From Stichopus chloronotus (lineage: Eukaryota; Echinodermata; Holothuroidea; Aspidochirotida; Stichopodidae): a stretch of DNA of 64,000 nt. The position numbers were made by a program, and so were the translations under genes. The stretch covers positions 10,299,575-10,363,574 of the forward strand of contig CM037832.1 of assembly GCA_021234535.1 (NCBI GenBank), given 5' to 3'. The notes under the pieces are model-generated. The model had not been told where the DNA came from, made no database searches, and worked only from the letters and a program-made list of their open reading frames with translations. Positions 1 through 11,884 of this stretch are shown here, piece after piece. How positions within the stretch are numbered: position 1 is the stretch's first letter; each line of letters starts with the position of its first letter.

Positions 1-884
1 CTTTAAAATCACAAGTACGTGGTTCATAGGCGACAGGAAGCTACGCTATATAGATATATGAGAGATACGCGAAAAACGCCCGGCGCGTCCGACCCTCGAC
101 GCCGTCCGCATGTATACGACCTTATTGTGGTTCTAATGCATTTTCTTGAAGGTTAATCCTCTTCCCTTTGATTGTTCTTCTATTTTCATCTTACTCCCCC
201 TTTTTTTATTGTCTTCATTGTTTGTAACGCCTATATCTGTCTACAACAAGACATGTATACATCTGATATACTGTATATATACATATTTTTCTCCATCACT
301 CTCGCATTCTTCCGGACCTATTCTCTTTTTCCCCTTCACTGCATCCTCAAGAAGGAAACACTACGGCGGTACGTCTGAACAACTTCTCCACGCGCGACGT
401 CCCCATGAGACTAAAATGAAGCTATTTCAATTAATTTTTCGCTCCCTCCCGCTATAAAAGACTATAGAGATATGAGGAAGAGCGATGAATATAAGGAGGA
501 AAAAGAAGCTAGGGTCGCAGGGGAGAGGAAGATATTCCTCTCCTTGACAAGGATTAAACTCCGCATGGCTACACATATGATTGACGAAACAAGAGATTTT
601 GTGGAGTTATTGAATGCAATTATATTATATTTAATTCAAGGCTTATCTTTAAGAGGGAGAGAGAGAGAGAAAATGGAAAGAGAAAGAGGAGCTTTCACAT
701 GCTTTTTTTTTTCTCGCTTTGAGTTTCTCTCTCTTGTTTTGATATAACGTAACATATTGAGATGCAAATACCGTTTGTTAAATGACACGATAAATGAAAT
801 GAAGTAGGGCAAACGTGTAACAATGCAACCGTAAATATTACGAAAGTGGAACGGTATTATGCAACGATTGATTAGAACTTAGAA

Positions 885-887
<3 letters not shown>
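1..887. other. No gene seen; CpG patch and GA-rich stretch
   Basis: No coding exon is recognised here. Positions 68-112 form a short CpG-dense patch (about ten CpG in 45 bases), which stands out in AT-rich surroundings. Positions 645-690 are a GA-rich simple stretch. The overlapping short frames at 146-747 are low-complexity and I do not regard them as genes. Confidence 0.6.

Positions 888-964
<77 letters not shown>
888..964. repeat. (TA)n microsatellite, about 77 bp
   Basis: An uninterrupted TA dinucleotide array of about 38 units follows AGAACTG and ends at TTGAAATTC. It is one of seven TA arrays in the window. Confidence 0.97.
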
Positions 965-966
<2 letters not shown>

Positions 967-2023
967 AAATTCAGTTTACTTGTTGCTAAAGAATGATTTG
1001 TTCAGCCAAACTTTTAACAAATTAAATGGTGCATCTGCCATAACTTCTCATGCGTAATAGTTGAGGAGATGAAGCTATTGCTGATGGCCGAATTATTTAA
1101 CAATGACTAAAACAATATTCTTTGAATACCATGTTGGTTCTTCATTTTCCTTCAAAGTATATTTCAGTCAAATTTAGATTAACAGTTACCCTGTCATCGG
1201 TCAAACAAAACGGGAAATATATGCTGTAACATTATGAGTTAAATTGCATGACTTTGGCAGCAGACTTTTTGATCAAAATGTCCCTTAAATTAATCGACAG
1301 ACCAAAAAGTTAAAATTCGCCCGATATCAATCGGCAGAACTGCTAACTACTTGTTATCGTTGTAGGTTTTATTTTTACTGCAAACCTGAACACTGTCTAT
1401 CGTAGAAGGGCCCTAAGTCAGGTCCTTCCTCTTATACCTTCCTTTCTTAAGACCATCATTTTTACCAAGTTAACCAACCGATATTTAAATATACGTAAAT
1501 TTGGGCGTTCCTCTAACAACGCTGATACTAAAAAGAAATTAATACAGAAAAAGAAAATGATTTGATGACAACAACTTGTTAATGGTTGCTCACAGCTTTT
1601 AAAGGTATTAAACGGACTTGAAAGAACTTCTACTCAGACACAATTTAAGGGGACTATAAATGAAAGAGATTTTTTTTTACTACAGGTACTTTAGACTCCA
1701 CTTCAGTATGTTATTCATAACTCAAGATATTACTGTCAGAATAAAACTGCGCTATAAAGTCAAGAAAGGTTTTCATTTCCTCGAATACACAAATGCTATG
1801 TAACACCGACAAAGTGCAGGAATGATTCTACTTTGTTGTCTGAGATTCAAGGGCGTTATTTAATTTTGAAAGATGACACCAGTGAAACATTAGATTGGAT
1901 TTACAGTGACTGAGTCTATAAATGTGGTGAAAGCAGCGGGTCACAACTTTGTGTAAACTATAGTATACTCTTTCTTGTAAGGCAGTAAAGAAATACAAAG
2001 GATGATCCGTTAGTATGGTAGGA
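965..2023. other. No gene seen
   Basis: AT-rich unique-looking sequence. I see no open frame over 60 codons, no repeat and no RNA gene. Confidence 0.55.
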
Positions 2024-2090
2024 ATGACATCACAGATAGGTATGACATCACAGATAGGTATGACATCACAGATAGGTATGACATCACAGA
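2024..2090. repeat. 18-bp tandem repeat, 3.7 copies, TGACATCA core
   Basis: Four near-identical copies of an 18-bp unit (ATGACATCACAGATAGGT) begin at 2024, 2042, 2060 and 2078. The last is cut short at GAATTCCC. The copies seen are essentially identical, so expansion is recent. Each unit carries TGACATCA, one transition away from the CRE/ATF palindrome TGACGTCA that is over-represented in this window. Confidence 0.95.
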
Positions 2091-3534
2091 ATTCCCATAA
2101 AGCAGTGCATCACTATGAAAAATAAAATGTTTACAAAGTGAATAACTTCCAAAACAAAACATGATATACAGGTATCATTTTCACCAATAAAAATCACTGA
2201 TTTTACAAAGTATCAATCTTTTTTAAACGATGGAATTCTGTATCGCTTTATGTACGCATAAATTATGTAGTATATATGCTAACAGGATTGTGTAATCACT
2301 GTGAAAGTGCCTCGAATGTGTCAAGTTATCACACTGACCGTATGTGAAGGCTACAATATCACAGGTACACAGACGTCTTTCTTCTTTTTTTTTTTTTTTT
2401 GGAATACCCTCAACGGACGTTTCTCGTTGCAGAATAGCGCCCTTCCACACGGAACCAAAGCGAACACCACAACGCAGACAGGTGCTGTACAAGCATTCCA
2501 TTTTCTGTTTTATATGATATTTTAAAAGTTTTAGAAAGTAAGAAAAAAAAAAGTTTTATTTAGAAACTGAAAGGTTCATTACAAATCCGTCATAAACCGA
2601 CGGTCATCATTTACGGATAAATTGTTGTTCCTATTTTGCAACAGTAGTAACATTTATGGTTCATTTATACAAGGAAAATTATTTTACCGTCTAATCCGAA
2701 ACGGGGACGTCTCTCTAGCGAAAAACTTTACAATTCCTATGTAGGATCCATCCCAAACAGATTTCCATTCAAGGTATTTGCTGATAAAAGATCTGCACTC
2801 TTGCTATTGTTGTGTATATTTGGAATGAGCCGACGGTTGTTTTAAACGTGAAAAATTGTAACTCAGTGTCTCGTCTGCGAATGTTATTCTAGCATAACAG
2901 TGGTACGGTAATGTTTGTAAAAATGAACGAAGCATTAAAAACTCAGTAGGTTGCATATGTCGATGAAACGTCCCCCTACCGAGCAAATACCCGACTGGAA
3001 ACCAATAATGAATTGGGCTCCCATCAGCATCATGTAGCTAAATTGTTTTATTACTGTCACAGGAGATAGTCGAACAGCTCGTCAAAACAGATTTCGGGAC
3101 TGAACTACTGAACGATACGATGTTGTAATTCACTTCCTGGGAATTAACCGGCACGGTGAATCAATTGATCCCTCTCTGAAATATTGTTAAGAATATTTTT
3201 TTGAGTGCAAGAACCAAATTTTTTGCTTGATAGTTATTTAGAGTAATGTAAATGTGCTTCTCTTTTGCGCCTTTTTATTGGCGTGGAGGAAATCACCCCA
3301 AGTCACCCACACCTCGCCTCGTAAGGAAGCCAGATATGACAGTGTTGATGGTATACTGTTTTGACAGTTCCGTGCTTGCAGCAGGCTTCCAGTTTCCAAT
3401 TACTAGAATTTGTTAATTTTTGCTCAAAGAGAGTTGTGCAGTACAGAAAAAGAAGTTGTATTCTTTTGAAATGCAAATAAATTTTTGTTTTGTGTTTATG
3501 GGATCTACAAAACTGCATGTCTAGATTTGTATCT
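2091..3534. other. No gene seen
   Basis: Unique-looking AT-rich sequence with T-runs near 2385-2400. Short frames on both strands (for example 2223-2501 and 2804-2986) have no recognisable domain. Confidence 0.55.
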
Positions 3535-3597
3535 CAACAACAACAACAACAACAACAGCAACAACAACAACAACAACAGCAACAACAACAACAACAC
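3535..3597 (+). repeat. (CAA)n trinucleotide tract with CAG interruptions
   Basis: About twenty CAA triplets are interrupted by CAG at regular spacing. The tract reads as poly-Asn in one frame. The flanks do not look coding, so this is a microsatellite and not a homopolymeric protein stretch. Confidence 0.93.
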
Positions 3598-5713
3598 AAA
3601 CGAGCGATACAGCTTCATTATTATGGGAACTAGTTCTAAGCACTTGAGAGATTCTCGGTGTTTGCTTCCAGTGGTTGGCAACTTCTTCTGTATTCTCGTT
3701 TATCAACAAAAAAAAACACACATAAATTTACAACAAAATTTAGTTTTGTAAAGCAAATCAAACGATATCACAATAAAACTAATCAGTACTGTGACTGCTG
3801 TGACTGCTCGGAGAAAAAAATACATGAAAACAACAACATAGGTTTACCACCTTGCTTGGACTGAGCTGACATTTGTTGCAATCGGTGACAAGGTATAGTG
3901 TTAAATCACGTTTTTGTCGATTTATTCCCCTTTTTCTCTCAAAATAAATTAATTGCGACCTTTTGGCCACGCTAATTACATATAAAATCGCCTAAAATTA
4001 TTAAAACATATTAACTTTTGTTGTCCCTCTAAGCGGTTGATGGCAAGTTTTTGGTCACGTGACTGTTGGCCCCATCTTGTTTCCCCCATCGGAGAGAGAT
4101 GCATGTAGGGGTTACACCAAGTAATACAACACGAAGGTATTTGCGAGATACGTTGACAACAATTTTTCTCAATACACTATCCTCTTTCAAGAAATTCGAT
4201 ACAAATTTCACCACAAAGTTCAGAGATAATTTTCTTTGATTTAATCATTAACTTCATTAGTCTATTTGCAATTAGGGGAAGGGGTAGAACATGATGTCTT
4301 TGTTATTCAGAGCCTTTAAAGGCGTCCAAATGTAATAACTGTACCTCAAATTACGTTGTGACGACTATTTTCTATCTTGTTTGTATACCTGTTTTTTTCG
4401 TCGATAATAAAAATGTAAATTGTAAAGTTTCATAAGGCCTTACAAAATTAAAGAATCACATGAGTGGGCAATGTTGTTTTCACAACTTTGTAACTAAACT
4501 GAAAGTATATCTTAAATGACATCTGTTGTGCTAAAGGATATCCTTATCCTAACAATGCCCTTACCTATTAACCTTTCACTCGGTTTAGCTTTTTTTTATT
4601 TTTGATGAAGGGATTTGGTTGTTGCATCTTAAATTCCGGAGCGTGCAGCGACTTTTTAACCTATATGCAATTTAGTGACTATTCCACAAAATTCCCCGTG
4701 TATCATTACTTTAAATATGTGTCTTTATGTGCTTACTCATTCAGTTTTGGGGGAAACAGCTAACTGTAAACGCTCTTTGTAGAAATAGGCAAACATACAA
4801 AATAGAATAATACATTTCATGAAAACAAAGAGTAACACCTGTAATGACACAGTTGATTACATGGGAGGAGAATAAAAAGAAAATAATTTTCCAACTTTTT
4901 TTTATTCCTGTTTCGTTACCTTTTCCTATGTCTCAAGCCATTGGAAACACCGCTTTGTTAAAACGTCACCTAAGATCCCACATTTTGATAAAATGCATCA
5001 AACTTTACTTTAAGATTTCCGGGCTTTGCTTTTAAAATTTAAGTTTGTAATTGCTTACGTCTGTAAGCAGAAACTGCCTCGTCCTTTGAAATTTTGAATT
5101 TTTGTTGAGAGAACTTGTCGTTTATCAAAGTCGGTCTGAACTGGGAGGTATAATTGGGCGGGTCTGTGGCAACGTAGCTGATTAAACTTACTTAAAACTA
5201 TGTAAGCCTGCAGTTCAGACGGTCCTTTCTTGAAAAGTTGTTGCTATACTCTAACGCTAAATTCCCTTTATCGAACGTACTTCTTTAATACGGAGTACCG
5301 AGAGCTTTTAAACACTAGTTACATATTCCACGATTGACAACGCCCGTACATATTCTTAGCAATCTTTGGTGAGTTAGCTAAACTTACCGTTAACTCTATC
5401 TATAGAGTGTTGCCTTCACAACACCTCACTGAAGGTATGTGTGCTAATATTCAAGACCTCAAGTTGATAAATTTTGTATTCACGCTTATACACACACCGC
5501 AAGTGTCGATAGGTTGGAATGCCAGTCGTTTTATCATCATACGAGATAAGAAATCAGCGCAATAGAGTAAAGTTCGTACTGTCATTAATCAGGTCTGTTT
5601 TATTTTACATCACTGCATTACGGATCAGGACACAAACCGACGGATTCCCTTTTGTAGCTGAGTGCAGTTTAAGTCTGGAAGCTAAACCTGTTGTGTATGT
5701 TTTCTTTTTGCAG
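3598..5713. other. No gene seen
   Basis: Unique-looking AT-rich sequence. A TCACGTGA palindrome lies at 4055-4062, and a short palindrome around GCCTTTAAAGGC lies near 4313. The frame at 5519-5734 runs through the putative acceptor described in the next entry. Confidence 0.5.
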
Positions 5714-5775
5714 CCAACGCGCAGGATAATGTAACAGAGGTCAGACACTCTTCGGCGCTCCATAAACATGATTAA
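5714..5775 (+). CDS. Candidate terminal exon fragment (unidentified)
   Basis: A textbook splice acceptor (GTATGTTTTCTTTTTGCAG) ends at 5713. It is followed by an open frame that enters with two bases of a split codon, reads NAQDNVTEVRHSSALHKHD and stops at TAA 5773-5775. No homologue is recognised, and no upstream exon or nearby downstream AATAAA is evident. The case rests on the acceptor only, and such strings occur by chance in pyrimidine-rich AT DNA. It could be non-coding. Confidence 0.2.
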
Positions 5776-6039
5776 TGTGTTTGACTATATGGTCATTATT
5801 CATTTTAATGTCATTGTCCAAACAATATTTCTGCTGCTCTCCGCAATTCTCTGTCCACAAATATTTATTTCTCGACTGACCCAAGACCATAGCAGAGGAT
5901 CATCAACGAAGTCGCTCCCAGAGAGGGAGAGGTCAGTGAAGCCTTTACTTCATTTTACATGTGCTATCGATTCCGATGCAACAAGCAAGTTGTTTGTACT
6001 GATATTCGCAGAGGGTTAACACTTTGAAGGCAATATGCA

Positions 6040-6470
6040 TACGACTACCATAATGATGATGGTATTGGTAGTGGTGGCGGTGATGGACGTGATGATGATG
6101 GTTGTGATGATGATGACTATACTAGCTATAATGATGATAATTACCATTATTATAATGACGATGATGAAGATGCTGTGAAAATGTTTATGATGATAATGAT
6201 AACGATGATAATTACAAAGAAGGTGATGATGATGATTATTATTATTATGATGATGATGATGAAAAATCATGGTCGCAGTGATGTAGACGTGACGACGGGG
6301 TTTGATTTAATCCTTTGTTTCGATTAAAATTATAATTGTTATCGGCTTGATTTGAATCAAACAATACTTTGTGACGACGATGTTGGTATTGATGATAGCG
6401 TTAATAATGATCATGATGATGGTGATGGCAATGATGTTAACGGTTCCAGTTTAAGATGATGGTGACGATG
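6040..6470. repeat. Degenerate (GAT/GAC)n triplet-rich tract
   Basis: Dense GATGATGAT, GGTGAT and ATTATTATT triplets run from about 6045 to 6270 and again from about 6375 to 6470, separated by about 100 bp of ordinary sequence. The minus-strand translation gives poly-His/Ile, which explains the open frame at 6016-6270. This is an old, mutated microsatellite. Confidence 0.9.
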
Positions 6471-7175
6471 GCTTAGAGAGAACTTTATGAAAAGCATTTG
6501 TTGGGCATTCAAAATATCAACAATAAGGGAAGAAGCACATTGACAGTCAGATGGACAAAATATCCCGAAGAAAGGTAAAGTTCCTAATAACAGTGAGAAA
6601 AATACAGCAATCACTATCTGTAGCAACTTTGACCTACAATTGACCCCGTCCCTAATTCACTCTGCTGTTTCCAGACCAACTTTCACTCATACACATACTC
6701 CCCCACCCCTCGATTCCAGACAGTTTCTTACCAACCACTTTCCATCAACCCCCACCCCTTCCCACCAGATTTTCTAATCTTTTTTGTGAATCTCAGCTTT
6801 TGTGATGGCAGAACGGATGTTGCGTTGAAATTGCTGACTGAATCCCATGACGTCATAACACTTTTGCATGGACAAGCTAGCGATACGAATTATGACGCAT
6901 GAATGCATTGTCACTGGTCCGTGACGACTGTCGGGTGGCAGTGCAAATGTGCGTGGTGTGCGTGGTATAAATTGTGAATTTCTTGTGAGCATCTCTCCGC
7001 GGCCTCCACTCTGCTTGCAACTAACACAGCTCCCTATACTATAAGATAACTGATTTTCTCGCTTTCTTTTACTTTTTTTTTTTTTTGAATCTAGATTAAA
7101 CAAAATTCAAAAGAATAGCAAATAAACAAAGGAAACAGTTTACAGTAACCTGAGAACAAGAAAGGTATATCTCTG
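6471..7175. other. No gene identified
   Basis: A 109-codon minus-strand frame lies at 6774-7103. Its end near 7070-7090 is lysine-rich because of a T-run, and it shows no recognisable domain. A TGACGTCA octamer sits at 6848-6855. Confidence 0.45.
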
Positions 7176-7208
7176 TCTTGGCAAAAAAAAAAAAAAAAAA
7201 TCTTGGCA
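7176..7208 (+). repeat. Poly(A) block bounded by an 8-bp direct repeat
   Basis: TCTTGGCA occurs immediately before an A-run of about 18 and again directly after it (7176-7183 and 7201-7208). The arrangement resembles a target-primed retrotransposition event in which only the poly(A) tail was inserted, with the direct repeat as target-site duplication. Local slippage is the alternative. Confidence 0.35.
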
Positions 7209-10200
7209 GTATTCTGCATCCTAAGCTACCTGATATCTTCTGGTACCGGAATCCCTTCACCTGGAGCTTCTAAATCTTTTCAGCTGATGGATCTGCCCCC
7301 GCCAGCCAGTTTGGTTCCCAACCCCGCCAGTTCGGCTCCTTCCCCTTGCCTCTGTTACCACTCATCGAACCATTTGAAATTATTTTCCGGTTACCGTTCT
7401 TCGCCTGAATTATTACCAGCCAGAGATATTTGACAGGGGATGTCATGTTAGGGGATTAGTGCGGCCGGTATAAATCAAGAGACCTTTAATTTATTGTACA
7501 ACGTAAGCACTACAACGTGTCACCATAGTTTATAATTGGGAAATATAAGGGCGTGCATATTTTGCCCCATACATCAACCCTTGTACCTACCAATTACCCC
7601 CCCCCCCCAAAAAAAAGCAAAAGAAAAAAAAACACAAGCTCACAAAGCTAAGAAATTGTCACTGGCAAAGATGACCTTAAAACAAATGCAATCAATGAGA
7701 CCCCCTTTTGCTTTTTAATTTTCATCTTTCGGAGGAACAGAGGGAAAGTTTTTGCAGAATTTAAGCATAATGCTAGAATGGATAGCGCACAGAAAAGAAA
7801 ATTCACATATATTAACGCCAATAAACCGTGAGTGCTGTAAATAGTACGTTTTATGTCGTAATGTATAAGCTACTGGACGGTTTCTTGCAAGTGTCGGCAG
7901 AACTAGCAGTCACGAGGTTCAACAGGACAGCGCTCTAAACAACCATTGGAGGTAATGACAATACAAATGAAATAAACCATAGATCACAAGCCGTGCAGTC
8001 AAGTGATGATGAAGATGGCGGAGGAAGACCAGTATGAGTATACCTAACAGGTAACAGTATCAACTGTAACACCGGATAATCAAATTAATACAAATTTGAA
8101 ATCATTAAATGCACACATTCCTTCCCCTTGAGTTCCCCTTTACGAGGGTGGTACGTAAAAAAAAAAAAAAACAAGCTATACTTTAAACCGTAACTGGCAA
8201 CTGTCTCCTCACGCACCTTCTCAGCGACTGTAAGTGTGTTAAGATTGATTACGAAATTGCTTATGCATGTCCGCCTGGTTATGTATATTTACAAAAATTG
8301 TGGCACACTTTATGAAAAGTGCTTTTAACATCCGTTTTTTTTATTTACAAAAACAAATTGCAAAAAGTGCGTTTACTTTCTTTTTTTTTTTTCTTTCTTA
8401 TTTGGTTATGGACGAAGATGAATAGTCGGTACCAGCTGAACGTTCTACCACTCTCTCTGAATCCGTGTGTAATCTACAGGAGGGTTTGGATTGATTAACC
8501 ATCTTAAATTTTAAAACTGGCTGCAGGTATGAAAAATGCAGTGACGCCAAAAACAAAAAAAACAAACAAACAAACAAAAAACAAAGTCTTAATTCGAGTT
8601 TTGCCAAAAACCTGCCAGACATGCACGTGCGTCTTTCAATATAAATAACAACAATTAAATAAAAGAGGAAAAATGTCACCAAACAACCAAAGAATTGTTT
8701 TTTGTCGTTCATGAATGGAATCTATATAGTATCTCTACTCTGCCGCACTAGAAATGTTCAACGAAAATTACGCAAGAAAAGTACGATGGTACCACATATA
8801 TATTTTTTTTAATTAACGTCAACGACAAATTTGTTGACCTTGACGTGACATGAGACTAATTTTATTTACTCTATTTCAAGAGTCGGTGATTCTGGCTGAT
8901 TCAAACTTGTGACCGGTACGGCTCATCGAGAACTTCTCCTTCATCTTCTCCTAGTATCAAACATTTTATGTTATTTGATTTTCGTCTGCTCAACATTTTT
9001 GTAAACAGCGTATTTTTTTTTCTCTCTTTTTCTTTTCTTTGTTTCTTCCCCCTTCCACATGCATCATCAATGTTAGGCTAGATAGAGATAGCATATATAT
9101 AAATATATAGTTGTCAATTAACCACTTACCTCTATAAATGTTTGTATTTCTTTGAATACGCAAAGGTTCGGTTGGTTGAGACAGGCAAAGTGCGTAAATT
9201 CAGGAGGCCTTATTCATTGCATGTTCAGGCTTTACAGTGTATACTCTAGTCTGCAATAAGTTCCCTTACAAAAAAAAAACCTACAGGAAACATGCAAAGC
9301 TTGTCAGTGAGTGAATATATTCCGTCCTTTCTCCAACAATTCTCGGAGTGTTTTGATTATCCTCTCCCTTAGCATTGAAACAAAATATAGTCTTTCTATG
9401 CATGTGGGTACAGCCCAACAGCTTAGGTAAATAATTACATTAGTACGACAAGTCGAATGGTGGAAGCGTAAAGCTGCAAAAACAGTGTAGAAATCATAAC
9501 AAACGCACGACTTGGCCTAGTGCATTCAATACAAGGTTCGGGTTTATACCCTGCACGCGTTTAGGGCACACATAGTTCAAAACACAAAGATAATAATACC
9601 GTATATCGGTGTTGTTGTTCTTGCCTACAAACCTCGGGAGATACGCGCCTTATGTACACAAATGGTCTATTTGCCTTAATTTGCGGCGACCTAGTCTCCG
9701 CGCTGGAGGTGGACGGGGGGAATTTATCAAAAAAGCTTTCATATGACCAAACTATGTTATGTTACGATTTTACGTCGGATAATGCCCAAACTAGCGGAAA
9801 ATGTGACTGAAAGATTATCGAACCACCGTCAACACGCAATATGCAGACAAATAGGGCCAAGTCAAGCAGTTTAGTATATGATACCGTGTACATACGATGT
9901 GTGTCCATGAGAGTTAAATTTTGAACACACACCATGTGGAAACATGGACGTATTCTTCTAGGGTGATACTTCCATGGTAGAAACATCACACCTTTCTAAA
10001 CATGTTGTAGCTAGGTATACAGATGTATCCAGGTGTACACATATCTCTATACATGTATGAATATATCACATGTAGGGCAGTCGTGGAAGAGGTTTCAATC
10101 TACCAAAGCCTGACCTCCAGTCAGGCCTGACTAAGCCTAGGTTATTCTACCGCGTCATTTCCCTTCAGCTCTTGTTTTCACTATAAATATGACCCAAAAT

Positions 10201-10710
10201 GTGAACAGGTAAAGAGAGAGCGAAGGAGAAGGAGAAAGGTGTGATAGGAACACGCAAACCATAATCAGATAATGGTCTTCAGCGCAGCTAAGGGTGAAAC
10301 CGTGTCGAAATCATTACAAACCTGGTTTATTTTTACTACCTTGAACTTGATAAAAAAACGAAGTTCTTTTTCAGAGGGAAAACGATTGTTTTTATTACCT
10401 AATTCCTTTTGACATACATCTTTTATTTGAGTTTGTATTGTTAAAGGATGACTTTGTCACTTTGTCATTCATAAGTCGAGATTTTACAATAACAAAAATA
10501 TTACATTTGACCTTTTATTTATTGTAAATGTATTCACCTTTAAAGTAAGCCTACCTCCGTGTTTGGATTTTCCACTTTGTAATCCGACGTCATCGGTGAC
10601 GTCGGCGGATCACACACCGTACATTTGTGTTTCCTTCGGCATTCGAACCATTTCAGTCTCGGTGTGCCCTCAGCGGGTCACGCATGTAGAAACTGGAGAA
10701 TGGTACTGTG
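7209..10710. other. No gene seen
   Basis: Mostly unique-looking AT-rich sequence with homopolymers, including a run of about 12 C at 7597-7608 directly followed by A. A somewhat GC-richer patch at 7240-7430 is open in one plus-strand frame but is proline/serine-rich with no recognisable domain. On the minus strand an AGAG-GTAAGTGG donor-like string lies near 9124-9135, without a convincing partner. Confidence 0.5.
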
Positions 10711-10713
10711 GTT

Positions 10714-10840
10714 CATTTATTCATAGGCCAACTTTACTTTAATACTGTTATTTATATAATAATAAAACTTTAATTCATAGACCAACTTATACCAAAAAAT
10801 CACAAAAAATAATAAAACTTTAATTCATAGACCAACTTCA
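10714..10840. repeat. 50-bp tandem repeat, two good copies and one diverged
   Basis: A stretch containing AATAAAACTTTAATTCATAG and then ACCAACTT is repeated exactly at 10761 and 10811 (50-bp period). A diverged earlier copy (TTCATAGGCCAACTT) lies at about 10720. This is a local tandem duplication with no coding content. Confidence 0.85.
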
Positions 10841-11737
10841 CAGGAAAATCATGATGCGTTTACTAAGTGCATCTCATTCGAAACATTCCGAGGTTTGGCG
10901 TGATATTCAGAAGAATAATATCATTGAAATCAAAGCCCTTACACCAACGTAGTACACACTTTTGACATCTTGGTAGGTGTTAATGTGTATTTAGTGGCTG
11001 CGTAAGTTTTCAAACTTAATTTTCATCTCAAAAAGTCTCAAATTTGATAAATAACGTTAGGAAAAGGTATTTTGTTGGTGATTGAGTGGTGAGGTATAAA
11101 GCATGACCTTCGGTAAGGTGGAGGAATTGACAGTGACCAGATGTGTACATTGTTTGCCAGTGTTACGTTGATGTGCCAACGTATTTCTATAACACTAGGC
11201 CTATATGGTTTTGTCCTCTGTGCTGATTTTACATTGCGGTAAAGTTTAACTGTCTCGAAAGACGACCAATCTTCTTCTGAGTTGTAAAGAAGTTTATTTA
11301 TCACCTTAAAAAAAAAACTGCCCAATTGATTTTTTTTTCTCCTTTACATAAGATTTCAACAACATTGTTATTTTGAATAGCAAAGGGTTAAAATGCATAT
11401 TCAAATTCTTTACAATGGACTTGCGCTTCCTCATTTTAACTACGGTCTCCTTAATTAGGATTAATACGAATACCTGCCTGCTCAGTAACAGAAACAAGTA
11501 CCCGAAGCGTAAGTCAAGTAGATTACAGTTTGCTCCTTTTATTACAACACTCACGTTGTACGACTTGCACAAGTATCGGAGTTGGGAATATTTCTTTACA
11601 AATTTCACCATATTCACTGCCTTCTTCAGCCTTCGACGATTTTTGCACTTACAGCACAAGCTATCACATACACTAGGTTCAAATAATACCTCTACTATCG
11701 TTACTATTGAACAAGTTCAAACTCTTCTCAGAAACTA

Positions 11738-11884
11738 AGCAAAGTTGATTAATTCTGGAATTCTCTCAGCCCTCATATTAGAAGTTCCCCTCCACTAAAT
11801 GTATTCAAACATTGGCTAAAATATTCCCCCCTAGGTAACATACAAGTAAATACCAGGTATAACATAGCAGATATAATATGTTAA
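11738..11884 (+). pseudogene. LINE (non-LTR retrotransposon) reverse-transcriptase C-terminal remnant
   Basis: In frame from 11756 the translation begins WNSLSPHIRSS, continues with a segment containing LNVFKHWLK, and ends at TAA 11882-11884, 42 codons after the Trp. The pattern W-N-S-L-P/S-x-x-I-R-x-(A/S)-x-S/P-L-N-x-F-K-x-x-L-K is the familiar extreme C-terminus of ORF2 in CR1/Jockey-type non-LTR elements, just before the 3' untranslated region. Two codons upstream of the Trp is an in-frame TAA (11750-11752), and no reverse-transcriptase or endonuclease core is recognisable further upstream, so this is a dead, 5'-eroded copy. The overlapping open frames at 11306-11738 on both strands are AT-rich and not assignable. 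Confidence 0.6.

Noticed and set aside
6016..6270. Histidine-rich minus-strand frame
   Set aside because: It is the translation of the degenerate GAT repeat tract.
11306..11738. Overlapping frames of 117 and 121 codons on opposite strands
   Set aside because: They are AT-rich, mutually exclusive and without a recognisable domain. They are not in the frame of the LINE tail at 11756.
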